64,000 nt of DNA from Rhodococcus sp. Leaf278 (GTDB lineage Bacteria; Actinomycetota; Actinomycetes; Mycobacteriales; Mycobacteriaceae). The notes beneath the pieces are model-generated. The model saw only the letters and a program-made list of their open reading frames with translations, made no database searches and was not told the origin of the DNA. Shown one piece after another: positions 16,184 to 24,573 of this stretch; within the stretch, counting starts at the first letter, position 1, and every line of letters starts with the position of its first letter. Where the stretch lies: assembly GCF_001426085.1 (NCBI RefSeq), contig NZ_LMRR01000043.1:124001-188000 (forward strand). The letters run 5' to 3'. The position numbers were made by a program, and so were the translations under genes.

Positions 16184-17107
16184 CTACCAATTGACCTCTC
16201 GGCAACGGCCTTCGCCTTCCTGGGGTTCGACCTGCACAGTGGCGTGTTCGAGACCGAACTCGTCGCGGAGAACCTGCTGCGCTGCAGCGAGCACCCGGGG
16301 TGTCTCGGCCTCCGGGGCGACCGTCAGATGCGCCGAAGCGACCTCCATCCCCGACGTCAGTGTCCAGATGTGCAGATCGTGTACCTCTTCGACATCGTCG
16401 ACACCGGTCAGGGCCTTTTCCACGGCGGCGACATCGATGCCCGACGGAGCGTGTTGCAGCAGAATTCGTACGGCATGACGCCCCAGAGTGAATGCACGCG
16501 GCAAAACGAACAACCCGATGGCGACCGCGATGACCGGGTCGGCGTACCGCCACCCGAACACGACGGTGACCAGTCCGCTGACGAGCACTCCGATCGAGCC
16601 GAGCATGTCCGCCATCACCTCCAGATACGCACCCCGAACATTGAGGCTCTCTTTCGCACCACTACGCAGAAGGAGGAACGCGATGAGGTTCATGGCCAGA
16701 CCGAGCAGTGCCACCAACATGACCGGAATCCCGGGCACCTCCGGTGGGTTCGTGATGCGTTGCGCGGCTTCGTAGAGAATCCACCCAGCGACACCGAAGA
16801 GCAGCACTGCATTGAACAGAGCCGCGAACACTTCGGCTCGATACAGTCCGAACGTGCGGCCGGTCTTGCGAGACTGCCGCTGTGCGAGTGTGATCGCCAC
16901 GATCGCCATCAAGACCCCGAACACGTCGGTGAACACGTGTGCGGAATCGGACAACAACGCCAGCGACGAGGTGGACAGACCCACTACCACCTGCGTCACC
17001 AACGTAACCGCCCCGAGACCGACAGCGATCCACAGTCGCCCGAGGTGCTTACCGGATGCGCTCGCCGGCGATCCCGGCTCTATCCCGTGGCCATGTCCGT
17101 GTCCCAT
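16184..17107 (-). CDS. Cation diffusion facilitator (Zn/Cd/Co-type exporter)
   Basis: The 307-residue protein has a His-rich start (MGHGHGHG), six transmembrane segments and a C-terminal cytoplasmic domain. TM2 carries the metal motif SDSAHVFTD. In TM5, where zinc exporters have HxxxD, the sequence reads EVMADML, with Glu in place of His. That change may shift metal preference. AGAAGGGG precedes ATG at 17107. It is divergent from copD-ctaG and shares the region containing a BlaI-type dyad (17228-17250) and an ATATGC palindrome (17160-17171). Confidence 0.88.
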   Translation of the reverse strand: MGHGHGHGIEPGSPASASGKHLGRLWIAVGLGAVTLVTQVVVGLSTSSLALLSDSAHVFTDVFGVLMAIVAITLAQRQSRKTGRTFGLYRAEVFAALFNAVLLFGVAGWILYEAAQRITNPPEVPGIPVMLVALLGLAMNLIAFLLLRSGAKESLNVRGAYLEVMADMLGSIGVLVSGLVTVVFGWRYADPVIAVAIGLFVLPRAFTLGRHAVRILLQHAPSGIDVAAVEKALTGVDDVEEVHDLHIWTLTSGMEVASAHLTVAPEAETPRVLAAAQQVLRDEFGLEHATVQVEPQEGEGRCREVNW

Positions 17108-17159
17108 CGTGGGTACCCCTTCTCGGCGTGGTTCGATAGCAGGAACACAACATATTGCG

Positions 17160-17171
17160 ATATGCGCATAT
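17160..17171. promoter_or_regulatory. ATATGCGCATAT palindrome upstream of the CDF gene
   Basis: A perfect 12-bp palindrome lies 53 bp before the CDF start, followed by a further ATGCAA half. AT-rich ATATG...CATAT dyads are common for ArsR/SmtB repressors. CadC (7493) or an off-window repressor could bind it; this is inference. Confidence 0.4.
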
Positions 17172-17227
17172 ATGCAAGTGTCGTGTTCGCTGGAAGCTGC
17201 TGCCCGCGCGGCCGCACTGCGTCGGCG

Positions 17228-17250
17228 CAGAACTATGATTCGTAGTAGTT
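17228..17250. promoter_or_regulatory. BlaI-type dyad 3 (between CDF and copD-ctaG)
   Basis: CAGAACTATG, ATT, CGTAGTAGTT. This is the weakest copy (four arm mismatches) but keeps the ACTATG core and spacing. It lies 96 bp before copD-ctaG and 121 bp before the CDF gene. Confidence 0.6.
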
Positions 17251-17345
17251 CGATCTCGGTTGCGCGACTTGGTCGCGCAGCCGTGCCGATATTGCCGGCC
17301 GACAGTTTTCCCGCCACACATCATCCACGTAAGGGGTGCCGCGTC

Positions 17346-19385
17346 ATGGCCACCGACGACATGGCCACCGAAGCCGCACTCTCGACCCGCGGTCCGGTGA
17401 ATCGACGCTCCGGTTCGCAGGTGATGCTGCTGTGGGCCGCGATCGCGGCAGTGGTGGCCGCTGCGCTCGCGGCGTTGTCGACGTCGCAGGCGCTGATTCT
17501 GCTCGGGCTTCCCGATCCGGGACCGATCACGACCTACGGTATTCCGGCGCTGACCGCGCTCGGAGAGGTAGCCGCGGTCGTGGCGGTGGGGTCGTTGCTT
17601 CTCGCAGCGTTCCTCGTTCCTCCCCAAATGTCGGGTGTGCTCGCCATCGACGGGTACATCGCCGTCCGCACCGCGGCGAAGGCCTCCGCTGTGTGGGCGG
17701 TGTGCGCGGCGGCGTTGGTGCCGCTGACACTCTCGGACGCGTCGGGTCAACCTGTCGGATCCGTTGCGGCGCAACCGGTGCAGTTCCTCGGTGCGATCGG
17801 CGATGTCGAGGCCTCCACTGCATGGGCCATCACCTCTGCGGTCGCGGCGATCACCGCCGCAGCATGCGCGGCAGTGTTGCGGCATCGGTGGACCCCCGCC
17901 TTGTTCGCCCTGTCGATGCTCGCGTTGATCCCGCGCGCGGTCACCGGCCACTCCTCGACCGGCGGCAATCACGACATCGCGACGAACTCGTTGATCCTGC
18001 ACATCCTCGCCGCCGCTCTGTGGGTTGGCGGACTCCTCGCACTTCTCGCTCATGCGCTGCGCGGGGGTGGACACCTTGCCGTCGCGACCCGCCGCTACTC
18101 GACGCTCGCTCTGGTTGCGTTCGTGATCATGGCGGTCTCCGGAGTGGTCAACGCTGCCGTGCGAGTACCCGTGACGTCGCTGTGGGATTCGACGTACGGC
18201 GCTCTGATACTGGCGAAGATCGCAGCCCTGGCGATCGTGGGGACCCTCGGGTGGATACAGCGACGACGAACGGTCGGCGCTCTGGCCCACGATCCCGAGA
18301 ACCGCAGATCCCTGATCACGTTGTCGATGATCGAGACCCTCGTTCTCGTCACCACAGTGGGCCTGGCGGTTGCACTCGGTCGCACTCCCCCGCCCCCGCC
18401 GCAGGACGCCTCGCTACCTCAGGCGCACGAAGAAGCCTTGGGCTACGTGTTGGACGGCCCGCCCACCGCTGCGCGGTTGGCGTTCGAGTGGCGTTTCGAC
18501 CTGGTGTTCGGCTCCGCTGCGGTGATCGCGGCCGTCCTGTACCTGGTGGCCGTGCGGCGCCGCCGGCGGGTAGGCCTGCCATGGCAGAGGCGGTGGACAG
18601 CGAGCTGGTTGACGGGCACTGCGGTGCTGCTCGTGGCGACCTCGTCCGGGGTCGGGCTCTACAGCCCGGCGATGTTCAGCGTGCACATGGCGGGACTGAC
18701 CGCGGTCGCCATCGCCGTGCCGTTGCTGTTGGTCCTCGGCCGACCGGCCACCTTGTTCGCCTCGGTCCTGCCGACCGCGCCGGCAGCCGACGCACCGGGC
18801 TCGCGCGAATGGCTCCGGGCTGCATGGCACAGCCGAGCAGCCCGGATCGCGATCCACCCGTGGGTCAGCACCACGGTGTTCCTGAGCAGCTTCTACCTGC
18901 TCTACCCCGGCGGAGTGTTCGACACCGTCGCCGACTCGCATGTGGCACACATGGTGATGAAGGGCTGGTTCCTGACCGTCGGGATGGTGATGTTCTGGGG
19001 CACGGTCGGCGAAGACCCGGTACCGAGACCGATCGCGGGACTGACGAAGTTGCTCGCGAGTATCACCGCGTTGGCCGGGTTCGCATTCTTCCTCGTCGTG
19101 ACGATCGATCTCGAGACCGCGCTCGGAGCGAGCTTCTACAGCGGACTGCGTCTGGATTGGAACGCAGACCTGCTGGCCGACCAGCGGCGCGGCGGCACTC
19201 TTGCGTGGGGCATCGGCGAGTTGCCGTTGCTCGCTGCCGCGGTTCTCGCCGCGGTCCGGTGGTCGGCGGCCGACGAGAGCGCGGCACGGCAACGAGATCG
19301 CCGAATCGACGATCAAGGTGATACCGAACTCGAGGCGTACAACACCATGCTCGGTGGCCTGTCCTCTCGGCGGGATCACCCCTGA
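17346..19385 (+). CDS. CopD-CtaG fusion: copper import/cytochrome oxidase assembly protein
   Basis: The 679-residue protein joins two membrane modules. Residues about 25-390 are CopD-like with many helices and histidines in TGHSSTGGNHD and LILHILAAALWVGG. Residues about 400-660 are the caa3-type CtaG module with VHMAGL, HMVMKGWFL and LLYPGGVFD. CopD moves copper across the membrane and CtaG is implicated in CuB delivery to subunit I, so the fusion is suited to feeding copper to an oxidase. ATG at 17346 follows a short GGGG-containing leader. The neighbouring BlaI-type dyad suggests control with the oxidase subunit at 22.1 kb. Confidence 0.9.
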   Translation: MATDDMATEAALSTRGPVNRRSGSQVMLLWAAIAAVVAAALAALSTSQALILLGLPDPGPITTYGIPALTALGEVAAVVAVGSLLLAAFLVPPQMSGVLAIDGYIAVRTAAKASAVWAVCAAALVPLTLSDASGQPVGSVAAQPVQFLGAIGDVEASTAWAITSAVAAITAAACAAVLRHRWTPALFALSMLALIPRAVTGHSSTGGNHDIATNSLILHILAAALWVGGLLALLAHALRGGGHLAVATRRYSTLALVAFVIMAVSGVVNAAVRVPVTSLWDSTYGALILAKIAALAIVGTLGWIQRRRTVGALAHDPENRRSLITLSMIETLVLVTTVGLAVALGRTPPPPPQDASLPQAHEEALGYVLDGPPTAARLAFEWRFDLVFGSAAVIAAVLYLVAVRRRRRVGLPWQRRWTASWLTGTAVLLVATSSGVGLYSPAMFSVHMAGLTAVAIAVPLLLVLGRPATLFASVLPTAPAADAPGSREWLRAAWHSRAARIAIHPWVSTTVFLSSFYLLYPGGVFDTVADSHVAHMVMKGWFLTVGMVMFWGTVGEDPVPRPIAGLTKLLASITALAGFAFFLVVTIDLETALGASFYSGLRLDWNADLLADQRRGGTLAWGIGELPLLAAAVLAAVRWSAADESAARQRDRRIDDQGDTELEAYNTMLGGLSSRRDHP

Positions 19386-19486
19386 TACCCGCAGAATCCG
19401 TTCACGGTCAGAGTCGCCGCAGTGCGGGGGATGTCCTCCGAGGACCGTGACCAGCGGTATGGGCGAATCCGGGTCGAGTGGGATGG

Positions 19487-19509
19487 AAAAACTATGGTCG
19501 ATAGTAGTA
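19487..19509. promoter_or_regulatory. BlaI-type dyad 4 (before the M23-blaI-M56 operon)
   Basis: AAAAACTATG, GTC, GATAGTAGTA, about 70 bp before the M23 gene. Because blaI is the second gene of this operon, the site would give autoregulation. Confidence 0.72.
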
Positions 19510-19577
19510 ACCTGTGGCCTGACCGTCACCATTTCGTTATCTCGAGCGAGGCCTCGGCCTCGTAGCCACCAAGGATT

Positions 19578-20678
19578 GTGATCTTGGCCCGACACCGCAC
19601 ACCCGATCCGATCGACGACGACTGCGCAGCGCCGGCGCGCGCCGGCGTGATCTCGATGCCCGTCGGCCACAGGCCGACGGCGCTCACCGATCGCCCCCGT
19701 CATCGACGGGCCGACTTCGCACCCTCACGTTTCGTGACCGAGTCGCCCGCCGATGCCGGGTACTCCGACACTCTGTCGGAGGACGAGCACACGCCCGCGG
19801 CGCAGACGCCCGCACCGGATGGAACCGTTCACGCGGTCAGCGACGCCTGGGACACCGCGGGCGCGGGCGCTACCGCGTCGATGTGGGCGGCGCACGTGGC
19901 CGGTCCGGACGAGACGACGCACAACGAGGGTGACCGCGATGTAGTCCAGCCCGTGTCGCGAAGTGCTCGCCGCGGACTTCATCGCCGCCGGGTGCCGAAG
20001 CCGGGTGGCCGCGCCATCGCTGCGTCGGTCGCGGTCGGTGCCTTCCTTTCCGCGGCAGCGACGTCTCCGAACACCGGGTCGCAGGACAGTGTGGCACTGA
20101 GCGCTGCGAGTATCGATCGACCTCCCGCCGGCGTCCTGCCGCCGAGCCCGGTCGTTGCCTCACCCCCGCAGGTGTTGCAGTTGCCCGATCTCGACGTCGG
20201 CCGACTCGCGCAGCGCATGACCGAGCAACTCGCCGAGGGGGGAGTTCGGGCGGCGGAGCGCGCAGCACGCGACGCCGAGGCGCGCCGCCCGCTCTCGGTG
20301 GTGCCGGTGTCGGGCACATTGACCTCCAGTTCTGGGCCACGTTGGGGGACAACGCATTACGGACTCGACATCGCCAATACGATCGGGACGCCGATCGTAT
20401 CGGTGACCGACGGTGAGGTCATCGAATCAGGGCCGGCGCAAGGGTTCGGCCTGTGGGTGCGTATTCGTCAGGACGACGGCACGATCGGGGTGTACGGGCA
20501 CATAGACCAGGCGCTCGTCACCGCCGGTCAACGCGTGAAAGCCGGCGAGCTCATTGCTACGGTAGGCAACCGAGGCCAATCCACCGGACCCCACCTGCAT
20601 TACGAAGTGTGGCAACCCGACGGTGCCAAGTCCGACCCGACGGCGTGGCTGTCGGCACGCGGAGTCGATATCAGCTGA
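19578..20678 (+). CDS. M23-family cell-wall endopeptidase (LytM-like), copy 1
   Basis: The 366-residue protein has a disordered N-terminal third, a hydrophobic segment near 145-165 and a C-terminal peptidase domain. Zn ligands are in HYGLDIA and the HxH of GPHLHYEV. It should hydrolyse peptidoglycan peptide bridges or act as an activator of other hydrolases. GTG at 19578 is used, but AAGG lies at a better distance from TTG at 19584. It precedes blaI by 25 bp and is probably co-transcribed. The motif GPAQGFGLWVRIR is shared with the second M23 protein at 25615. Confidence 0.87.
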   Translation: MILARHRTPDPIDDDCAAPARAGVISMPVGHRPTALTDRPRHRRADFAPSRFVTESPADAGYSDTLSEDEHTPAAQTPAPDGTVHAVSDAWDTAGAGATASMWAAHVAGPDETTHNEGDRDVVQPVSRSARRGLHRRRVPKPGGRAIAASVAVGAFLSAAATSPNTGSQDSVALSAASIDRPPAGVLPPSPVVASPPQVLQLPDLDVGRLAQRMTEQLAEGGVRAAERAARDAEARRPLSVVPVSGTLTSSSGPRWGTTHYGLDIANTIGTPIVSVTDGEVIESGPAQGFGLWVRIRQDDGTIGVYGHIDQALVTAGQRVKAGELIATVGNRGQSTGPHLHYEVWQPDGAKSDPTAWLSARGVDIS

Positions 20679-20703
20679 CACGACGAGGAAAGAAGAACTG
20701 GCG

Positions 20704-21057
20704 ATGAAAAGGCTCGGTGATCTCGAAGCGGAGGTGATGAACGTGCTCTGGGAATGCGATGGACCGCAGTCGGTCCACGACCTGCGTGAACTCATGGCCG
20801 ACAGAAACCCCGCCTACACCACGATCCTGACCGTCGTGACCCATCTCCACGAGAAGGGGTGGGTCGAGCGGACCAAGCAGTCACGCGCGTACCTGTACTC
20901 CCCGGTGCAGTCGCGCGCGGAGGCCACCTCGCAGGCGCTGCGCGAAATCCTCGACACCAGTACCGATTCGGCCGCGGTGCTGATGCATTTCGCGAAAACC
21001 GTCACCGACGACGAGCTCGACGCTCTGCGGGGGAACCTGCCGGACGTGAACCGGTGA
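20704..21057 (+). CDS. blaI: BlaI/MecI/CopY-family repressor
   Basis: The 117-residue protein matches the BlaI family over its whole length: winged helix with LEAEVMNVLWEC at the start, recognition segment AYTTILTVVTHLHEKG and wing RAYLYSPV, then a dimerisation helix. Such repressors bind dyads as dimers and are inactivated by proteolysis through an M56 partner. GAGGAAAG precedes the ATG. The stop overlaps the M56 start (GTGA). Eight similar dyads between 13.0 and 28.5 kb, in a region centred on this gene, are its likely targets; there is no beta-lactamase gene nearby. Confidence 0.92.
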   Translation: MKRLGDLEAEVMNVLWECDGPQSVHDLRELMADRNPAYTTILTVVTHLHEKGWVERTKQSRAYLYSPVQSRAEATSQALREILDTSTDSAAVLMHFAKTVTDDELDALRGNLPDVNR

Positions 21058-22010
21058 TCGTCGCGCTGGTGTTGCTCCTCGCGGCGATCATCGCGGCCGT
21101 CGCCCTGCCGCAGCCGTTGACCTCTCTCACCCGCACCGTGAGCCCCACTCTCGCCTTGACCGCATGGATCGGCAGCATCGCCGGGGTGCTGTTTCTCGTG
21201 GGATCCGCGGTGACCGTGTTGCTCTGGCCCGGCCATGCGCCCGCCGAGGGCATGGTCGAACTTGCCGTCCGCTGTCTGGGATCGCTGCAACACGCGGCCC
21301 AGCCGTGGATCGGGGAAGCTGTAGCCGGGGCATCGGTCGTCCTCGCGGCGTCGGCGTCGGCGCGCGTCCTGCGCTCGACTCGCCGTCAGCTTCGAGCCCG
21401 GTCCAAAGTCCGCGACTATCACCGCGATGTCATCGCCGTCGTCGCGCGCACGGACCCCGGACCCGAACCGATCATGTGGCTCGACCACCCGCTCCCGCTG
21501 GCCTACAGCATCGACGGTCGCCCGGGCTACGTCGTGGCCACCGAAGGCCTGCTCGCCCATCTCGATCCCGATCAGCAGCGAGCTGTGATCGCACACGAAC
21601 GTGCCCACCTGCGCGGGCGACACCACCGCATCGTCAACATCTGCGAGATCCTGGCCAAAGCACTTCCTCGCGTTCCCCTGTTCGCCGCAGCACCTGCAGC
21701 GGTGCGGGTTCTGGTCGAGGTCGCCGCGGACCGGACCGCGGCCGCGGTCACCAGCGCCGACACTGTGCGTTCGGCCTTGTCGACGGTCTCGCAGGCGCAT
21801 TCAGCGCGGCCACTGTGGGCGTTGGGCCTGATCGGGGACTCGACCGCCGCGCGGTTGCATCACCTCGACACGAGCGCGCAAACACCGAGCCGAACCGGAG
21901 CAGGCGCTTACGCTGCCGCCGCCGTGCTGCCGCTCGTGGTGCCGGCCGCCATTGCAATCCTCACCCTCAGTGCGGTCTCCGCCGCAGCGTGCGCGGTCCT
22001 GCTGACTTGA
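21054..22010 (+). CDS. M56-family membrane metalloprotease (BlaR1-like without sensor domain)
   Basis: The 318-residue protein has about three N-terminal hydrophobic segments, the zinc protease motif HERAH (in AVIAHERAHLRGRHH) near residue 180 and a final hydrophobic stretch. It lacks the penicillin-binding sensor domain of BlaR1, so the inducing signal is unknown. Members pair with BlaI repressors and control their cleavage. GTG at 21054 overlaps the blaI stop. A BlaI-type dyad starts 10 bp after its stop codon, before ctaD. Confidence 0.88.
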   Translation: MIVALVLLLAAIIAAVALPQPLTSLTRTVSPTLALTAWIGSIAGVLFLVGSAVTVLLWPGHAPAEGMVELAVRCLGSLQHAAQPWIGEAVAGASVVLAASASARVLRSTRRQLRARSKVRDYHRDVIAVVARTDPGPEPIMWLDHPLPLAYSIDGRPGYVVATEGLLAHLDPDQQRAVIAHERAHLRGRHHRIVNICEILAKALPRVPLFAAAPAAVRVLVEVAADRTAAAVTSADTVRSALSTVSQAHSARPLWALGLIGDSTAARLHHLDTSAQTPSRTGAGAYAAAAVLPLVVPAAIAILTLSAVSAAACAVLLT

Positions 22011-22019
22011 ACCACCCCT

Positions 22020-22042
22020 AAATACTATGGTGCATAGTATTT
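22020..22042. promoter_or_regulatory. BlaI-type dyad 5 (before ctaD)
   Basis: AAATACTATG, GTG, CATAGTATTT: perfect 10-bp arms. It lies 55 bp before the ctaD start and 10 bp after the M56 stop. Confidence 0.85.
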
Positions 22043-22096
22043 GAGCTAGGCTGTCGGACGCGTCCTGTAATTCGCGTGCGATTCGAAGGTGGTTCC

Positions 22097-23869
22097 ATGA
22101 CGGCGCTGACATCTCCTCCGGCTGCGCCGGCGGTTCGCCCCTATCCACCCCGCGGGGCACGCAAGGGGTCGTTCCTGCACACGATGGTCACCACCACCGA
22201 TCCGAAGGTCATCGGACTGATGTATCTGGTGACCTCGTTCGGATTCTTCCTCGTCGGCGGCCTCATGGCCTTGATCATGCGCTCCGAACTCGCCGTCCCG
22301 GGAATGCAGTTCCTCTCCAACGAGCAGTACAACCAGCTCTTCACCATGCACGGCACGATCATGCTGCTGCTCTACGCCACCCCGATCGTCTTCGGCTTCG
22401 GCAACTACATCCTGCCGCTGCAGATCGGCGCACCCGATGTCGCCTTCCCCCGGCTCAATGCCTTCTCCTACTGGCTCTACCTGTTCGGCGCACTGGTCAC
22501 CACCGCCGGGTTCATCAGCCCCGGCGGTGCCGCCGACTTCGGCTGGACCGCGTACACCCCGTTGAGCAGCGCCGTCTACTCCCCCGGTATCGGATCCGAC
22601 CTGTGGATCGTGGGCCTGCTCATCGCAGGCCTGGGCACCATCCTGGGCGGGGTCAACATGGTCACCACCGTGGTGTGCCTGCGCGCACCGGGAATGACGA
22701 TGTTCCGCATGCCGATCTTCACCTGGAACATCCTGGTGACCTCGATCCTGATCCTGCTGGCGTTCCCACTGCTGACCGCAGCGCTGATGGGCCTGCTCGC
22801 CGACCGTAAACTCGGCACCCACATCTTCGATCCCGCCAACGGCGGGGCGTTGCTCTGGCAGCACCTGTTCTGGTTCTTCGGTCACCCCGAGGTCTACATC
22901 ATCGCGCTACCGTTCTTCGGAATCGTCTCGGAGATCTTCCCGGTCTTCTCCCGCAAACCCATCTTCGGGTACAAGGGTCTGATCTACGCCACCGTCGGCA
23001 TCGCAGCTCTGTCCATCGCGGTGTGGGCGCACCACATGTATGCCACCGGCGCCGTGCTGCTGCCGTTCTTCTCGTTCATGACCTTCCTCATCGCCGTGCC
23101 GACCGGGGTGAAGATCTTCAACTGGATCGGCACCATGTGGCGCGGCCAGGTCACCCTCGAATCCCCCATGCTCTTCTCCATCGGATTCCTGATCACGTTC
23201 GTCTTCGGCGGGTTGTCCGGAGTGCTCCTGGCGAGCCCGCCCATCGATTTCAACGTCACCGACACCTATTTCGTCGTCGCGCACTTCCACTACGTCGTGT
23301 TCGGAACGGTCGTGTTCGCGACCTATGCGGGCATCTACTTCTGGTTCCCGAAGATGACCGGCCGCATGCTCGACGAACGACTGGGCAAGTGGCACTTCTG
23401 GATGACGTTCCTCGGATTCCACGCCACCTTCCTCGTCCAGCACTGGCTCGGAGCGCAAGGAATGCCGCGCCGCTACGCCGACTATCTCCCGTCCGACGGG
23501 TTCACCACCCTCAACCAGGTCTCGACCGTGGGATCGTTCGTTCTCGGAGCCTCGACGCTGCCGTTCATCTGGAACGTCTTCAAGAGCTACCGCTACGGCG
23601 AAGTGGTCACCGTCGACGACCCCTGGGGATTCGGTAACTCCCTCGAGTGGGCGACCAGTTGCCCACCACCGCGGCACAACTTCACCGAGATGCCCCGAAT
23701 CCGCTCCGAGCGGCCGGCGTTCGAGCTTCACTATCCGCACATGGTCGAACGCATCCGCGCCGAGCAGCACGTCGGTGGCCCGCACTCGGATTCGATCGCG
23801 CCCTCGGAAGTGATCACCGAAGCCATCGCCGGCCGTGAACGATCCGATCCGCCGGACCCGGTGAAATAA
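22097..23869 (+). CDS. ctaD: Cytochrome c oxidase subunit I (aa3 type)
   Basis: The 590-residue protein has the twelve-helix heme-copper oxidase fold with WFFGHPEVYIIALPFFG (CuB/Tyr region), WAHHMYATG (CuB histidines) and VAHFHYVVFG (heme a/a3 histidines). It holds the catalytic site of the aa3 oxidase. ATG at 22097 follows GAAGGTGG. No subunit II or III gene is in the window, so the product must join host subunits or replace host CtaD. The BlaI-type dyad upstream and the CtaG genes on both sides point to coordinated copper-dependent assembly. Confidence 0.93.
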   Translation: MTALTSPPAAPAVRPYPPRGARKGSFLHTMVTTTDPKVIGLMYLVTSFGFFLVGGLMALIMRSELAVPGMQFLSNEQYNQLFTMHGTIMLLLYATPIVFGFGNYILPLQIGAPDVAFPRLNAFSYWLYLFGALVTTAGFISPGGAADFGWTAYTPLSSAVYSPGIGSDLWIVGLLIAGLGTILGGVNMVTTVVCLRAPGMTMFRMPIFTWNILVTSILILLAFPLLTAALMGLLADRKLGTHIFDPANGGALLWQHLFWFFGHPEVYIIALPFFGIVSEIFPVFSRKPIFGYKGLIYATVGIAALSIAVWAHHMYATGAVLLPFFSFMTFLIAVPTGVKIFNWIGTMWRGQVTLESPMLFSIGFLITFVFGGLSGVLLASPPIDFNVTDTYFVVAHFHYVVFGTVVFATYAGIYFWFPKMTGRMLDERLGKWHFWMTFLGFHATFLVQHWLGAQGMPRRYADYLPSDGFTTLNQVSTVGSFVLGASTLPFIWNVFKSYRYGEVVTVDDPWGFGNSLEWATSCPPPRHNFTEMPRIRSERPAFELHYPHMVERIRAEQHVGGPHSDSIAPSEVITEAIAGRERSDPPDPVK

Positions 23870-23909
23870 CCATCGCCGCAGAAGTGACCCACCGCTAAAC
23901 CGCCCTCCC

Positions 23910-23932
23910 TACTACTATGTCCCGTAGTTGTT
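23910..23932. promoter_or_regulatory. BlaI-type dyad 6 (before copC-ctaG)
   Basis: TACTACTATG, TCC, CGTAGTTGTT, 31 bp before the copC start and 40 bp after the ctaD stop. The ACTATG left half is intact; the right half is degenerate. Confidence 0.68.
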
Positions 23933-23963
23933 GGGTCGGGCTCGATACAGAGGAGTACCCCAC

Positions 23964-24563
23964 GTGAAACGTCTGATGCTGATCGCTGTGATGATCTGCG
24001 GGACAGCATTGTTCGCTGCAGCGCCGGCGTCGGCGCACAGTGAGCTGGTCAGCTCCGACCCGCCCGCCGATGCCACACTCGAGTTCGCGCCGATCGGTGT
24101 CGGTCTGGTGTTCAACCAGGACATCAACGAATCGTTCGCGACCATCAGCGTCGTGGGTCCTGGCGACACTCAGTGGGCACAGGGAACGGCCACGGTCGAG
24201 GGCCCCGACGTATCGGTCCTGCTCCAGGACGGACTCCCCAACGGGGAGTACACCGTCGGCTACCGTGTCACCTCCGCGGACGGGCACCCGATCACCGGGT
24301 CGTACGGTTTCTCCGTCGACGTTGCGGCGACCGCCACCCCTCAGGACGCCGCTGCACAGCAGTCGCAGAGCGGTGCGACCTCGACCTCGCCGACTCCTTT
24401 TACCACGGCGACGCAGCCCTACGATCCCAACAATCCCTCCGCCAGCGAAGACCGGCCACCGAAACAGAACACCATGATGCTGCTCTCCATCGTGGGCATC
24501 ACGGTTATCGCGCTCGCCGCTATCGCCCTGACCCTGGTGATCCGAGGCAAGAACAAACAATGA
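23964..24563 (+). CDS. copC: CopC-family copper-binding protein with C-terminal anchor
   Basis: The 199-residue product has a signal peptide ending ...SASA, so the mature protein starts with His, the usual CopC Cu(II) ligand. The beta-sandwich domain ends with TSADGHPITGSYGF, which carries the second ligand set. A Ser/Thr/Pro linker leads to a C-terminal membrane helix (about 173-192). GAGGAG precedes GTG at 23964. It would bind copper outside the membrane and hand it to CopD. It is followed 10 bp later by ctaG. Confidence 0.9.
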   Translation: MKRLMLIAVMICGTALFAAAPASAHSELVSSDPPADATLEFAPIGVGLVFNQDINESFATISVVGPGDTQWAQGTATVEGPDVSVLLQDGLPNGEYTVGYRVTSADGHPITGSYGFSVDVAATATPQDAAAQQSQSGATSTSPTPFTTATQPYDPNNPSASEDRPPKQNTMMLLSIVGITVIALAAIALTLVIRGKNKQ

Positions 24564-24573
24564 CAGGGTGCCG

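Noticed and set aside
16052..17245. Long plus-strand open frame opposite the CDF gene
   Set aside because: It is the antisense of a CDF transporter with clear metal motifs; its translation is Arg/His/Asp-rich and unlike a real protein.
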